Positions 1-5,399 of a stretch of 6,503 bases of DNA are shown here, piece after piece. The notes below the pieces were generated by a model. That model had not been told where the DNA came from and did no database searches. It worked only from the letters and a program-made list of their open reading frames with translations. The position numbers and the translations under genes are program-made. The DNA comes from Synergistales bacterium. Lineage in GTDB: Bacteria; Synergistota; Synergistia; Synergistales; 79-D21. Positions within the stretch are counted from its first letter, which is position 1, and every line of letters begins with the position of its first letter. The DNA is taken from positions 183,809-190,311 of the forward strand of contig JADLKH010000005.1 in the NCBI GenBank assembly GCA_015657435.1, written 5' to 3'.

Positions 1-354
1 GGAGAGGCGCAAAGAGTGAAGCTTGCAACGGAGCTTTCCAAGCGTTTCTCCGGCCCGACGCTTTACCTTCTCGACGAACCGACCACCGGCCTTCACTATA
101 CGGATGTCAATAAACTCCTGCTCCTGCTTCACCGGCTGGTGGATCAGGGAAACACCGTGGTCATGATCGAACACAACCTGGACGTCCTCGCATCCAGCGA
201 TTTCCTCGTTGATCTCGGTCCCGAAGGGGGAGACGGAGGCGGGAGGGTAGTGACGACGGGTAGCCCGGAAGAAGTCTCCCGGAAGAGGAGCGGATATACC
301 GCGCCCTGCCTCCGGGAATACCTCAAGCAAATCAGGAGGGTGGCTCATGCCTGA
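1..354 (+). CDS. uvrA: UvrA, excinuclease ABC subunit A, C-terminal 117 residues (5' truncated by window)
   Basis: UvrA is the damage-sensing ATPase of nucleotide excision repair; it dimerises, binds distorted DNA and loads UvrB. Only the end of the second ABC ATPase domain is visible. The reading frame is open from base 1, starting within the ABC signature (GEAQRVKLA). The Walker B segment [12 protein letters not shown] follows, then the H-loop region [11 protein letters not shown] and the conserved UvrA tail [11 protein letters not shown], before a short end and TGA at 352-354. The match to the UvrA C-terminus is very close; the glycine-rich DLGPEGG element separates it from ordinary ABC transporter ATPases. 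The start and the zinc-binding parts lie outside the window. The gene overlaps rlmB by 8 bp, so the two are probably co-transcribed and translationally coupled. Confidence 0.96.
   Translation, partial: GEAQRVKLATELSKRFSGPTLYLLDEPTTGLHYTDVNKLLLLLHRLVDQGNTVVMIEHNLDVLASSDFLVDLGPEGGDGGGRVVTTGSPEEVSRKRSGYTAPCLREYLKQIRRVAHA
334..340 (+). promoter_or_regulatory. Shine-Dalgarno site of rlmB
   Basis: AGGAGGG lies inside the last codons of uvrA, 6 nt before the ATG at 347. It fixes the rlmB start and supports coupling between the two overlapping genes. Confidence 0.8.
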
Positions 355-1123
355 AGAGAGAAAGTCTGACGATCAGGAAATCGTTTGGGGTCGAAATGCG
401 GTTCTGGCCCAGATGGAGGAGTCCCCTAAGCGCATCATGAAAATCCTGATGTCCCGTGATTCCCATCACCAGGCCGTACGGAAGATCGAGGAAATTTGCC
501 GCAGGGATGCGATCCCTTTCCAATGGGTTGACCGTCTCTCGATCGAACGGATTTGTCCCAAGACCGTCCATCAGGGAGTCGTCGCTCTGGTTTCACCCGT
601 CGAAATGCATGATGTCACGACGATCCTGCAGTATTTGCCCAGGCAGCCAGAACCTGCTCTCGTTCTCCTGCTCGACCGATTGCAGGACCCCGGGAACCTT
701 GGAAGCATCGTACGGTCGGCCGAGTCGTTCGGTGCTTCGGCCGTCGTCATTCCGAAGAGAAGAGCAGCACTCCCCTCGGGAACCGTACTGAAAGCAAGCG
801 CGGGTGCTGCATCAAGGCTGCCTATCCTGACCACGCCCAACCTTCTTTATGCGCTCGACCAGTTGGAGCCCGCGGGATTCTGGTCCGTTGCAATGGATCA
901 CCGGGCTATCGAGCCTCTCGACGGAAACCCCCTCCCACTCCGCCTCGCGCTGGTCGTCGGAGGGGAAGGACAAGGAATCAGCCGTCCCGTCGAGGCTCGC
1001 TGCGACGAACGGCGAAGGATCCCCATGTCGGGAAAGACGGGCTCCTTGAACGCGGCGGTGGCCACCGCAATCGCAATGTTCGTGTGGAAACGAATGATTG
1101 ACAAGGCGGGGAGCGCCCCTTAA
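347..1123 (+). CDS. rlmB: SpoU/TrmH-family RNA 2'-O-methyltransferase, RlmB-like (23S rRNA Gm2251)
   Basis: A 258-aa protein of the SPOUT superfamily that transfers a methyl group from SAM to a ribose 2'-OH. The RlmB subgroup modifies G2251 in the peptidyl-transferase P-loop of 23S rRNA. The N-terminal substrate-binding domain is about residues 12-84, with WGRNAVL at 14-20 and [10 protein letters not shown] at 75-84. The catalytic domain carries the three SpoU motifs: [19 protein letters not shown] at 112-130 (N117, R123), [10 protein letters not shown] at 203-212, and [18 protein letters not shown] at 225-242. Length fits RlmB (about 245-260 aa). The ATG at 347 has a well-placed AGGAGGG. The gene overlaps uvrA by 8 bp and ends 14 bp before a tRNA gene; its stop codon lies in that tRNA's predicted -10 box. 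The family is certain. The exact target (RlmB rather than another TrmH paralogue) is inferred from the N-terminal domain and length. Confidence 0.9.
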   Translation: MPEERKSDDQEIVWGRNAVLAQMEESPKRIMKILMSRDSHHQAVRKIEEICRRDAIPFQWVDRLSIERICPKTVHQGVVALVSPVEMHDVTTILQYLPRQPEPALVLLLDRLQDPGNLGSIVRSAESFGASAVVIPKRRAALPSGTVLKASAGAASRLPILTTPNLLYALDQLEPAGFWSVAMDHRAIEPLDGNPLPLRLALVVGGEGQGISRPVEARCDERRRIPMSGKTGSLNAAVATAIAMFVWKRMIDKAGSAP

Positions 1124-1126
1124 AAT
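1098..1126 (+). promoter_or_regulatory. Sigma-70 promoter for the tRNA-Val gene, inside the end of rlmB
   Basis: A perfect -35 hexamer TTGACA (1098-1103) is followed by a 17-bp spacer and TAAAAT (1121-1126), which matches the -10 consensus at five of six bases. Transcription should start near 1133, only about 5 nt before the mature tRNA 5' end at 1138. The -35 lies in rlmB codons and the -10 contains the rlmB stop TAA. Spacing and position make this convincing, although it has not been tested. Confidence 0.78.
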
Positions 1127-1137
1127 GCATGTGCTCC

Positions 1138-1212
1138 GGGTGGTTAGTTCAGAGGAAGAACGCTTCCTTGACACGGAAGAGGTCAGAGGTTCGAGTCCTC
1201 TACCACCCACCA
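1138..1212 (+). tRNA. tRNA-Val (anticodon GAC), CCA encoded
   Basis: A full cloverleaf of 75 nt can be drawn. The acceptor stem GGGTGGT (1138-1144) pairs perfectly with ACCACCC (1202-1208). The D-arm is GTTC/GAAC with a 7-nt loop containing GG. The anticodon stem is CTTCC/GGAAG, with loop TTGACAC and anticodon GAC at 1170-1172. The variable loop is AGGTC, and the T-arm is AGAGG-TTCGAGT-CCTCT. Discriminator A1209 is followed by a genomically encoded CCA at 1210-1212. It would decode GUC and GUU valine codons. The gene stands alone between rlmB and acpS, with its own predicted promoter and a terminator 8 nt downstream. Confidence 0.97.
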
Positions 1213-1220
1213 GAAAATCA

Positions 1221-1250
1221 GGCACTCCCCAAGGAGTGCCTTTTTCTTTT
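1221..1250 (+). terminator. Rho-independent terminator after tRNA-Val
   Basis: GGCACTCC (1221-1228), a CCAA loop, and the exact complement GGAGTGCC (1233-1240) form a perfect 8-bp stem followed by TTTTTCTTTT. It lies 8 nt after the tRNA CCA end. It should end both the tRNA transcript and read-through from uvrA-rlmB, insulating the acpS operon. Confidence 0.93.
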
Positions 1251-1275
1251 CCCGCCTGCCCAATTCCCTTATAAT
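1247..1275 (+). promoter_or_regulatory. Candidate promoter of the acpS-nnr-tsaE-tsaB operon
   Basis: A consensus -10 box TATAAT lies at 1270-1275, right after the terminator T-tract and 32 bp before the acpS start. The -35 is poor: TTTTCC at 1247-1252 with 17-bp spacing, about three of six matches. Position between a strong terminator and the first gene of an operon supports it. The weak -35 keeps the confidence moderate. Confidence 0.55.
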
Positions 1276-1307
1276 CGCCACGTACCCCATCTCGGAGGAG
1301 GACGGCC

Positions 1308-1694
1308 TTGATCCTTGGAGTCGGTATAGACCTCTGCGAAATTTCCAGAATTGCCCGGTCGATCGAAAACAGGGCTTTTGTCGAAAAGGTTTTTTCAGAG
1401 GAGGAAAGAGCCTACGCCGACGCTGCCCGCAACCCCTCCATGCACTACGCCTCGTCGTTCGCCGCAAAAGAGGCGTTCGCAAAAGCCGGAAGGTGGGGAC
1501 TTTCCGCGGTCGGACTTCGTTCCGTTTGGGTTTCCCGTCAAAACGGCGTCCCGCAAATCCTTCTCGACGAACGTGCAAAACGCCTCCTTCCCGATGGAAC
1601 GATACGGATTCACTTAAGCCTTTCACACGAAGGAGACATGGCGGTTGCCGTCGTGATCCTGGAGGTATGTGATGACCCCATTTTATGCCGCTGA
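1308..1694 (+). CDS. acpS: Holo-[acyl-carrier-protein] synthase
   Basis: AcpS moves 4'-phosphopantetheine from CoA to the acyl carrier protein serine, activating fatty-acid synthesis in the cytoplasm. The 128-aa length fits the small trimeric AcpS type. Visible motifs are GVGIDLCEISRI at 4-15, with metal ligand D8, FAAKEAFAKA at 51-60 with the second acidic ligand E55, and the C-terminal HLSLSHEGDMAVAVV at 102-116. The usual GTG turn after KEAFAKA is replaced here by GRWGL, a small departure from the family pattern. The start is TTG at 1308: it gives the standard MILGVGIDL N-terminus and has GGAGGAGG at 1294-1301, 6 nt upstream. It is first in the operon and overlaps nnr by 23 bp, with the nnr ribosome site inside its own codons. 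Confidence 0.93.
   Translation: MILGVGIDLCEISRIARSIENRAFVEKVFSEEERAYADAARNPSMHYASSFAAKEAFAKAGRWGLSAVGLRSVWVSRQNGVPQILLDERAKRLLPDGTIRIHLSLSHEGDMAVAVVILEVCDDPILCR
1661..1665 (+). promoter_or_regulatory. Shine-Dalgarno site choosing the nnr start
   Basis: GGAGG within acpS. The ATG at 1672 is 6 nt downstream, a good spacing. The adjacent in-frame GTG at 1669 is only 3 nt away, so the ATG is preferred. Confidence 0.65.
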
Positions 1695-3234
1695 TGCGAT
1701 AAGGGAAGCCGACCGCCTTGCCGTCGAAAAAATCGCGCTGAACTTTAGTCTGCTCATGGAAAACGCAGGAAGGGGAGCGGCGGAAGCCCTGACCCGCAGG
1801 TTCGGCAAACGGAACTGGACGATCCTTTGCGGTCCGGGGAACAACGGCGGGGATGGCTTTGTTGCTGCCCGTCACCTTGCCCTGGCCGGGTCCGAGGTAA
1901 CCGTCATTCTCTCGGAGGCAAGGGAAAAAATCCGGAGCGAACCGGCCTTCTTTTTGCGAAACCTGGAAAAGACCCGTTGCCGAATCGAGCAGGCTTCCTC
2001 AATGGAGGATGAGAGCCTGCTTCACCTCCTGGAAAAATCCGGCGGCATCATCGACGCGCTGCTCGGAACCGGTTCCTCCGGTCACCTTCGCGGAGGTTGC
2101 GCACGGCTCCTTTCCCTTGTTCCCCCGAAAGGGCCGCTCATGATTTCTCTCGATGTTCCTACCGGAGTCGACCCTTCGTCGGGGGTCGTTTCTACCGTCG
2201 CTTTTCGTGCAGACATCACTCTCACTTTTCTTGCCCCGAAGATCGGTCTTCGGGTCATGCCCGGAGCCGCCTTTGCCGGAAAAATCGAAGTCATCGGGAT
2301 AGGCATTCCCGACAGCGAGATCCTGCCGCCCCCGGCGGTTGTGGGGTACGGACCCGAAGACGCCGCTCGTGATTGGCCCGCCGCCCGCTTTGACGATCAC
2401 AAAGGCAGAAAAGGGACGGTTCTTGTCCTCGGCGGCTCGGAGCGCTACAGGGGGGCACCTCTTCTCGCCGGGCGCGCCTCACTGCGTTCCGGTGCCGGAC
2501 TGGCCGTCCTCATCGTCCCGGAATGTATCGCAAGAACGGCATCGGTATCGCTTCCCGAAGCCATTGTGCTTCCCTCTTCAGGGAAGGATGAAAACAGCCA
2601 CGATGCGGATCTCGCCATCTCCCTTCTCAAGGAATGGGCCGAAAAGGCGAACGCCCTGGTCCTGGGCCCGGGACTTGGTCGTAATGAGGCTTCCCATCGG
2701 GTCACCGAGTGGGTTTCACGCTTCTGGACAAAACCGGTGCTCCTTGACGCGGATGCGCTGCATAACCTGACCTGCAAAGTCGAAAGCCCATCCTCACTTA
2801 TCACCCCACACGAAGGAGAAGCGGGACGCCTTCTCGACAAAGATCCTCGCTCGGTTGCTTTAAATCGTCTCGAAAACGCTCGTGAGCTTGGCCGAAAATT
2901 CGGGGCGGTCCTGCTGAAAGGGCCGTACTCCCTATGCTGCGACGGGACGAGAACGGGGCTCGTGCTCGAGTCCACGCCTTCTCTCGCCATCCCGGGTTCC
3001 GGTGATGTCCTTTCGGGAATCGGCGGAACACTTCTCGCCAGGGGACTCGCTCCCTGGTCCGCAGGACTTGCGGCCGCCTGGCTGCACGCGCGTACAGGAT
3101 CCCTGCTTTCCAATCGTAGAGGCTCAACGATCGGCCTTCTCGCTACCGAAATCGCAGATAACCTCCATCTATCTCTCAAACAGCTTTTCCCACTTTCCGC
3201 AGACCGAGAAGCGACTTGTGATGTCGACCGTTAA
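1672..3234 (+). CDS. nnr: Bifunctional NAD(P)H-hydrate epimerase / ADP-dependent (S)-NAD(P)H-hydrate dehydratase
   Basis: Nnr repairs damaged NADH and NADPH: the N-terminal NnrE (YjeF_N) half interconverts R and S hydrates, and the C-terminal NnrD (carbohydrate-kinase-like) half dehydrates the S form using ADP. The protein is 520 aa, full length for the fusion. NnrE features are LLMENAGRGAAE near residue 28, GPGNNGGDGFVAARHL at about 54-69, DALLGTG at 128-134 and SLDVPTGVDPSSG at 159-171. NnrD features are KGRKGTVLVLGGS at 244-256, VLGPGLG near 330, LDADAL near 358, LITPHEGE near 376 and IPGSGDVLSG at 440-449, whose Asp is the family's catalytic residue. The start is ATG 1672; an adjacent GTG at 1669 is a less well-spaced alternative. 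It overlaps acpS by 23 bp and tsaE by 14 bp. acpS-nnr-tsaE is a common bacterial gene order. Confidence 0.95.
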   Translation: MTPFYAADAIREADRLAVEKIALNFSLLMENAGRGAAEALTRRFGKRNWTILCGPGNNGGDGFVAARHLALAGSEVTVILSEAREKIRSEPAFFLRNLEKTRCRIEQASSMEDESLLHLLEKSGGIIDALLGTGSSGHLRGGCARLLSLVPPKGPLMISLDVPTGVDPSSGVVSTVAFRADITLTFLAPKIGLRVMPGAAFAGKIEVIGIGIPDSEILPPPAVVGYGPEDAARDWPAARFDDHKGRKGTVLVLGGSERYRGAPLLAGRASLRSGAGLAVLIVPECIARTASVSLPEAIVLPSSGKDENSHDADLAISLLKEWAEKANALVLGPGLGRNEASHRVTEWVSRFWTKPVLLDADALHNLTCKVESPSSLITPHEGEAGRLLDKDPRSVALNRLENARELGRKFGAVLLKGPYSLCCDGTRTGLVLESTPSLAIPGSGDVLSGIGGTLLARGLAPWSAGLAAAWLHARTGSLLSNRRGSTIGLLATEIADNLHLSLKQLFPLSADREATCDVDR

Positions 3235-3877
3235 TCCAAATAACCGTACCCCCGAACTGGTTTTTCAATCAAGGAGCGAATCGGAAACTAGAGAATTCGG
3301 CGTTCTCCTTTCCCGTTTTGTTTTTCCTGGCCTCCTTATCCTTCTTTCCGGCGATCTCGGGACCGGAAAGACCGTAATCGTCAGGGGAATCGTGAAAGGC
3401 TTATCCGGCAGGAACGTCAGGAGCCCCTCTTTCACGCTCGTCAACGAATATGCGGCGGATATCCCGGTCACTCACGCGGACCTTTACCGTCTTCCCGTCC
3501 GCTGTCACGAAGACCTGGGATTGGAGGAAGCCCTCCAGGAAGGACATCTTGTCCTTGTGGAGTGGTCCCAGAACTGGAAGGAACCTCCGCTTTACGAAAC
3601 GTGGCAGTGTTTTTTCGACCTTCCGGATGCGGTCTCCTCATCCGATCAACGCCTGATCCGCATACGTGCTTTCGGCGAAAAGGCATCGGCTTCTCTCGAA
3701 AAGCCGAAAAGGCCATCTCCGGGAAAGAAGATGAAAGCTAATGACGCTCAACCTTGGCATCGACTGCTGCACAAAATGGACTTCCATCGGTGTTTCGGAG
3801 AATGGTTGCATCCTTACGGAAATCCATCTGAACATCGGAAGGAAACAATCCGCCGAATTGGCGAAAGCGGTCAATGA
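3221..3877 (+). CDS. tsaE: TsaE, tRNA t6A37 threonylcarbamoyladenosine biosynthesis ATPase, with an unusual C-terminal tail
   Basis: TsaE is the P-loop ATPase that drives the TsaB-TsaD complex making t6A at position 37 of ANN-decoding tRNAs. Core motifs are the Walker A GDLGTGKT at 44-51, SPSFTLVNEY at 68-77, HADLYRL at 85-91 and LVEWSQN at 112-118, ending with IRAFGEKA near 148-155, where family members normally stop (about 150-160 aa). Here the frame continues to 218 aa with a basic tail whose last 45 residues are read from the start of tsaB in another frame. A TAA at 3739-3741 overlapping the tsaB ATG would be the natural stop if one base were gained or lost near the A-rich stretch 3676-3711. 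The ATG at 3221 overlaps nnr by 14 bp and suits the usual N-terminus. No strong ribosome site is visible, so coupling to nnr is likely. TsaE function is sure; the C-terminus is not. Confidence 0.9.
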   Translation: MSTVNPNNRTPELVFQSRSESETREFGVLLSRFVFPGLLILLSGDLGTGKTVIVRGIVKGLSGRNVRSPSFTLVNEYAADIPVTHADLYRLPVRCHEDLGLEEALQEGHLVLVEWSQNWKEPPLYETWQCFFDLPDAVSSSDQRLIRIRAFGEKASASLEKPKRPSPGKKMKANDAQPWHRLLHKMDFHRCFGEWLHPYGNPSEHRKETIRRIGESGQ

Positions 3878-4406
3878 AGCCCTCCGCTTCTCCGGCCGGT
3901 CCCTGACTCAGGTCAACCTCATCGTTTTGACGACGGGACCGGGCTCGTTCACAGGAGTCCGTGTCGGGCTGAGTTACGGACTTGCGCTCGCGACCGCCTT
4001 AAAGTGTCCGGTCGTTCCGGTGAACACCCTGGAATTCATTGCTCATCAAGCGCTTCCGTTTTTCCGCAATAAGACTCTCGTCCCGGTTCTTTCGGCCAAA
4101 CGTGGTTTCGTCTATGCCGCCGCCTACGATTACCCGGCCAATTCAAATCTTTTGTTCCCCTTGATTTCTCCCGGTTTTTTCAGCGATGAAGACCTTCACG
4201 AAATTCTTATTCGATTGAAAAACGGCCTTGTTTTAATACAAGAAAAAAACAGGTGTTTGGACCTTCCTTCGAGTCTCATGGTCATCAATGGGACCGATAT
4301 TCCTTCTGGAGGACTCCTCTCTACCCTCGGCGACCTATATTTCGAAAGAGCCTGTTCTTCCCGCGAAGTGAAGGGACTCTACCTTCGACCCCCTGATATA
4401 GGGTAA
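3741..4406 (+). CDS. tsaB: TsaB, tRNA t6A37 threonylcarbamoyltransferase complex dimerisation subunit
   Basis: TsaB (YeaZ) is an ASKHA-fold protein without full catalytic sites. It dimerises with TsaD and, with TsaE, makes t6A. The 221-aa length is normal. Visible features are LNLGIDCCTKWTSIGV at the N-terminus, the hallmark LTTGPGSFTGVRVGLS at 63-78, PVVPVNTLEFIA at 90-101, AKRGFVYAAAYD at 119-130 and the typical end GLYLRPPDIG. The ATG at 3741 forms TAATG with an out-of-frame TAA at 3739. There is no clear Shine-Dalgarno, so translation probably depends on ribosomes from tsaE. The last 106 codons, from V116, are duplicated exactly downstream. The usual next partners (rimI, tsaD) do not follow in this window. 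From about 4140 the gene becomes more AT-rich than the rest of the operon. Confidence 0.93.
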   Translation: MTLNLGIDCCTKWTSIGVSENGCILTEIHLNIGRKQSAELAKAVNEALRFSGRSLTQVNLIVLTTGPGSFTGVRVGLSYGLALATALKCPVVPVNTLEFIAHQALPFFRNKTLVPVLSAKRGFVYAAAYDYPANSNLLFPLISPGFFSDEDLHEILIRLKNGLVLIQEKNRCLDLPSSLMVINGTDIPSGGLLSTLGDLYFERACSSREVKGLYLRPPDIG

Positions 4407-4415
4407 TAAGGCCAC

Positions 4416-4444
4416 TTGCGATTGCTTCCCGAAAATGCTATATA
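4416..4444 (+). promoter_or_regulatory. Candidate sigma-70 promoter after tsaB (copy 1)
   Basis: TTGCGA (4416-4421), a 17-bp spacer and TATATA (4439-4444) each match four of six consensus bases. An imperfect 15-bp palindrome centred on A4451 (core CGTCAGACG) sits at the expected start site and could be an operator. Its location in the AT-rich intergenic DNA before a new operon is suitable. Matches are modest and untested. Confidence 0.4.
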
Positions 4445-4520
4445 TGCGTCAGACGTATTATGTACACACGTTTAAATTTATAGTTAACTGTAAACTGATC
4501 AGGAAGGAGGGTTAGTTCCC

Positions 4521-4548
4521 AGCAAGGCAGTCCTCATGCTTATTTTTT
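4521..4548 (+). terminator. Possible weak terminator downstream of tsaB (copy 1)
   Basis: AGCAAGG (4521-4527), loop CAGT, then CCT and TGCT with a 2-nt CA bulge give a 7-bp stem, followed by TATTTTTT. It is the only terminator-like structure I see after the acpS-tsaB operon. The bulge and low stem stability make it uncertain. Confidence 0.4.
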
Positions 4549-4567
4549 CCTTCACGACTGTTGAACG

Positions 4568-4888
4568 GTTCTTTCGGCCAAACGTGGTTTCGTCTATGCC
4601 GCCGCCTACGATTACCCGGCCAATTCAAATCTTTTGTTCCCCTTGATTTCTCCCGGTTTTTTCAGCGATGAAGACCTTCACGAAATTCTTATTCGATTGA
4701 AAAACGGCCTTGTTTTAATACAAGAAAAAAACAGGTGTTTGGACCTTCCTTCGAGTCTCATGGTCATCAATGGGACCGATATTCCTTCTGGAGGACTCCT
4801 CTCTACCCTCGGCGACCTATATTTCGAAAGAGCCTGTTCTTCCCGCGAAGTGAAGGGACTCTACCTTCGACCCCCTGATATAGGGTAA
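4568..4888 (+). pseudogene. Truncated duplicate of tsaB (residues 116-221 only)
   Basis: The frame carries the exact C-terminal 106 residues of TsaB, through GLYLRPPDIG and the TAA stop. It lacks the N-terminal half with the TTGPGSFTGVRVG motif and the TsaD-contacting face. A TGA at 4562-4564 closes the frame immediately upstream. The first possible start is a TTG at 4634 without a ribosome site. It is therefore most likely an untranslated remnant of the tandem duplication. No mutations have accumulated, so there is no sign of age. Confidence 0.85.
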
Positions 4889-4897
4889 TAAGGCCAC

Positions 4898-4926
4898 TTG
4901 CGATTGCTTCCCGAAAATGCTATATA
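4898..4926 (+). promoter_or_regulatory. Candidate promoter for the redox operon (copy 2)
   Basis: Duplicate of the TTGCGA-17 bp-TATATA element, with -35 at 4898-4903 and -10 at 4921-4926. Here it is correctly placed to drive the [2Fe-2S]/flavoprotein operon with a leader of about 130 nt. The imperfect palindrome ATGCGTCAGACGTAT (4926-4940) overlaps the expected start. Further on are an AGTTAACT palindrome and the close near-repeats TTAACTG and TAAACTG, possible regulator sites. All of this is inferred from sequence pattern only. Confidence 0.4.
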
Positions 4927-5002
4927 TGCGTCAGACGTATTATGTACACACGTTTAAATTTATAGTTAACTGTAAACTGATCAGGAAGGAGGGTTAGTTC
5001 CC

Positions 5003-5030
5003 AGCAAGGCAGTCCTCATGCTTATTTTTT
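5003..5030 (+). terminator. Hairpin plus T-run in the leader of the redox operon (copy 2)
   Basis: Same bulged 7-bp stem as copy 1 (AGCAAGG / CCT-CA-TGCT, loop CAGT), then TATTTTTT. Here it lies between the candidate promoter and the ATG at 5064, so it could act as a leader attenuator. It could equally be just the tsaB operon terminator. GAGG at 4989-4992 could pair with CCTC at 5014-5017 and compete with the hairpin. Confidence 0.3.
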
Positions 5031-5063
5031 CCTTCACGAACTGTTGAAAAGGGGTGGAACGAG

Positions 5064-5381
5064 ATGGACCTGATCAAGGAGCATCCCATCCTGGATTTCC
5101 AGCATGGGAAGAAGGTCAAGTTTTTCTTTGACGGGAAGGCGATGGAGGGTTTCGAGGGAGAACCGATCGCGGCGGCGCTGCATTCGAACGGAGTGGTCAT
5201 CTACCGGGAGACGCCGGAGATGAAGAGGCCGCGGGGATTTTTCTGCGCCATCGGCAAGTGCAGTTCGTGCTTCATGGTCGTGGATGGGGTACCGAACGTC
5301 CGGACCTGCGTCACCGCCCTGACGGAGGGGATGCGTGTGGAGACGCAGCGCGGCAAGGGCCTCGTGCCTGCGCTGTCCTAG
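5064..5381 (+). CDS. Small [2Fe-2S]-binding protein, HcnA / sarcosine oxidase alpha N-terminal type
   Basis: A 105-aa ferredoxin-like protein. The [2Fe-2S] ligands are visible as C61-x4-C66-x2-C69-x12-C82 in FFCAIGKCSSCFMVVDGVPN and RTC, the pattern of HcnA and of the N-terminal domain of sarcosine oxidase alpha, octopine/nopaline oxidases and archaeal proline dehydrogenase subunits. KVKFFFDGKAMEGFEGEPIAAAL (17-39, in two beta strands and a helix) fits the domain's start. It likely relays electrons from a substrate-oxidising flavoprotein to a partner. There is no signal peptide or membrane segment, so it is cytoplasmic. The ATG at 5064 is preceded by AAGGGGTGG with suitable spacing. It ends 18 bp before the start chosen for the flavoprotein, so the two form an operon. 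The substrate cannot be told from this subunit. Confidence 0.85.
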   Translation: MDLIKEHPILDFQHGKKVKFFFDGKAMEGFEGEPIAAALHSNGVVIYRETPEMKRPRGFFCAIGKCSSCFMVVDGVPNVRTCVTALTEGMRVETQRGKGLVPALS

Positions 5382-5383
5382 GG

Positions 5384-5394
5384 AAGGAAGGTGG
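5384..5394 (+). promoter_or_regulatory. Ribosome binding region deciding the flavoprotein start
   Basis: Purine-rich AAGGAAGGTGG. It ends 5 nt before a TTG at 5400 but runs through the alternative GTG at 5391. Normal spacing favours TTG 5400. Confidence 0.55.
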
Positions 5395-5399
5395 GGGCG

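Larger units (their letters stand above)
4084..4557 (+). repeat. 474-bp direct repeat, copy 1 (3' half of tsaB plus intergenic tail)
   Basis: Line-by-line reading shows no difference from 4566-5039, an offset of 482 bp. Copy 1 is in its native context: codons 116 to the stop of tsaB, then 151 bp of AT-rich intergenic DNA. It is followed by CTGTTGAA (4558-4565), which also follows copy 2 after one extra A at 5040. The true tandem unit is therefore 482 bp. No IS ends, terminal inverted repeats or transposase are seen. Confidence 0.97.
4566..5039 (+). repeat. 474-bp direct repeat, copy 2
   Basis: Identical to 4084-4557. The joint to copy 1 is the 8-bp CTGTTGAA at 4558-4565. Copy 2 places a truncated tsaB 3' end and a second copy of the intergenic promoter/leader region directly before the [2Fe-2S] gene at 5064. 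No microhomology is visible at the joint: the bases before the repeat are GTCCC at the left edge and TTGAA at the middle joint. Either a very recent duplication or an assembly error would explain perfect identity. Confidence 0.97.

Noticed and set aside
1183..1875. 230-codon - strand frame across the tRNA, terminator, acpS and early nnr
   Set aside because: It crosses a tRNA and a terminator, is Arg/Pro-rich and has no recognisable domain.
2445..3179. 244-codon - strand frame within nnr
   Set aside because: It is antisense to conserved NnrD motifs and has a low-complexity Ser/Arg/Pro composition.
3002..3220. Upstream extension of the tsaE frame into nnr
   Set aside because: The frame is open from 3002, but these residues match no TsaE N-terminus and lie over conserved NnrD codons. 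The ATG at 3221 gives the expected protein.
4634..4888. Duplicate tsaB fragment as a functional 84-aa protein
   Set aside because: It has only a TTG start with no ribosome site, lacks the N-terminal half of TsaB, and a stop lies just upstream of the duplicated frame.
5018..5047. Nine-codon leader peptide (ATG to TGA) before the [2Fe-2S] gene
   Set aside because: The purine-rich site is 25 nt or more away, it carries no run of regulatory codons, and its end depends on the extra A at 5040.
4084..5048. Insertion sequence or attachment-site duplication
   Set aside because: There are no terminal inverted repeats, transposase or integrase, and the repeated block is ordinary host tsaB plus its flank.
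4981..5063. T-box or other known riboswitch in the redox operon leader
   Set aside because: GGGTTAGTTCCC superficially recalls a T-box element, but the conserved T-box sequence and specifier structure are absent.
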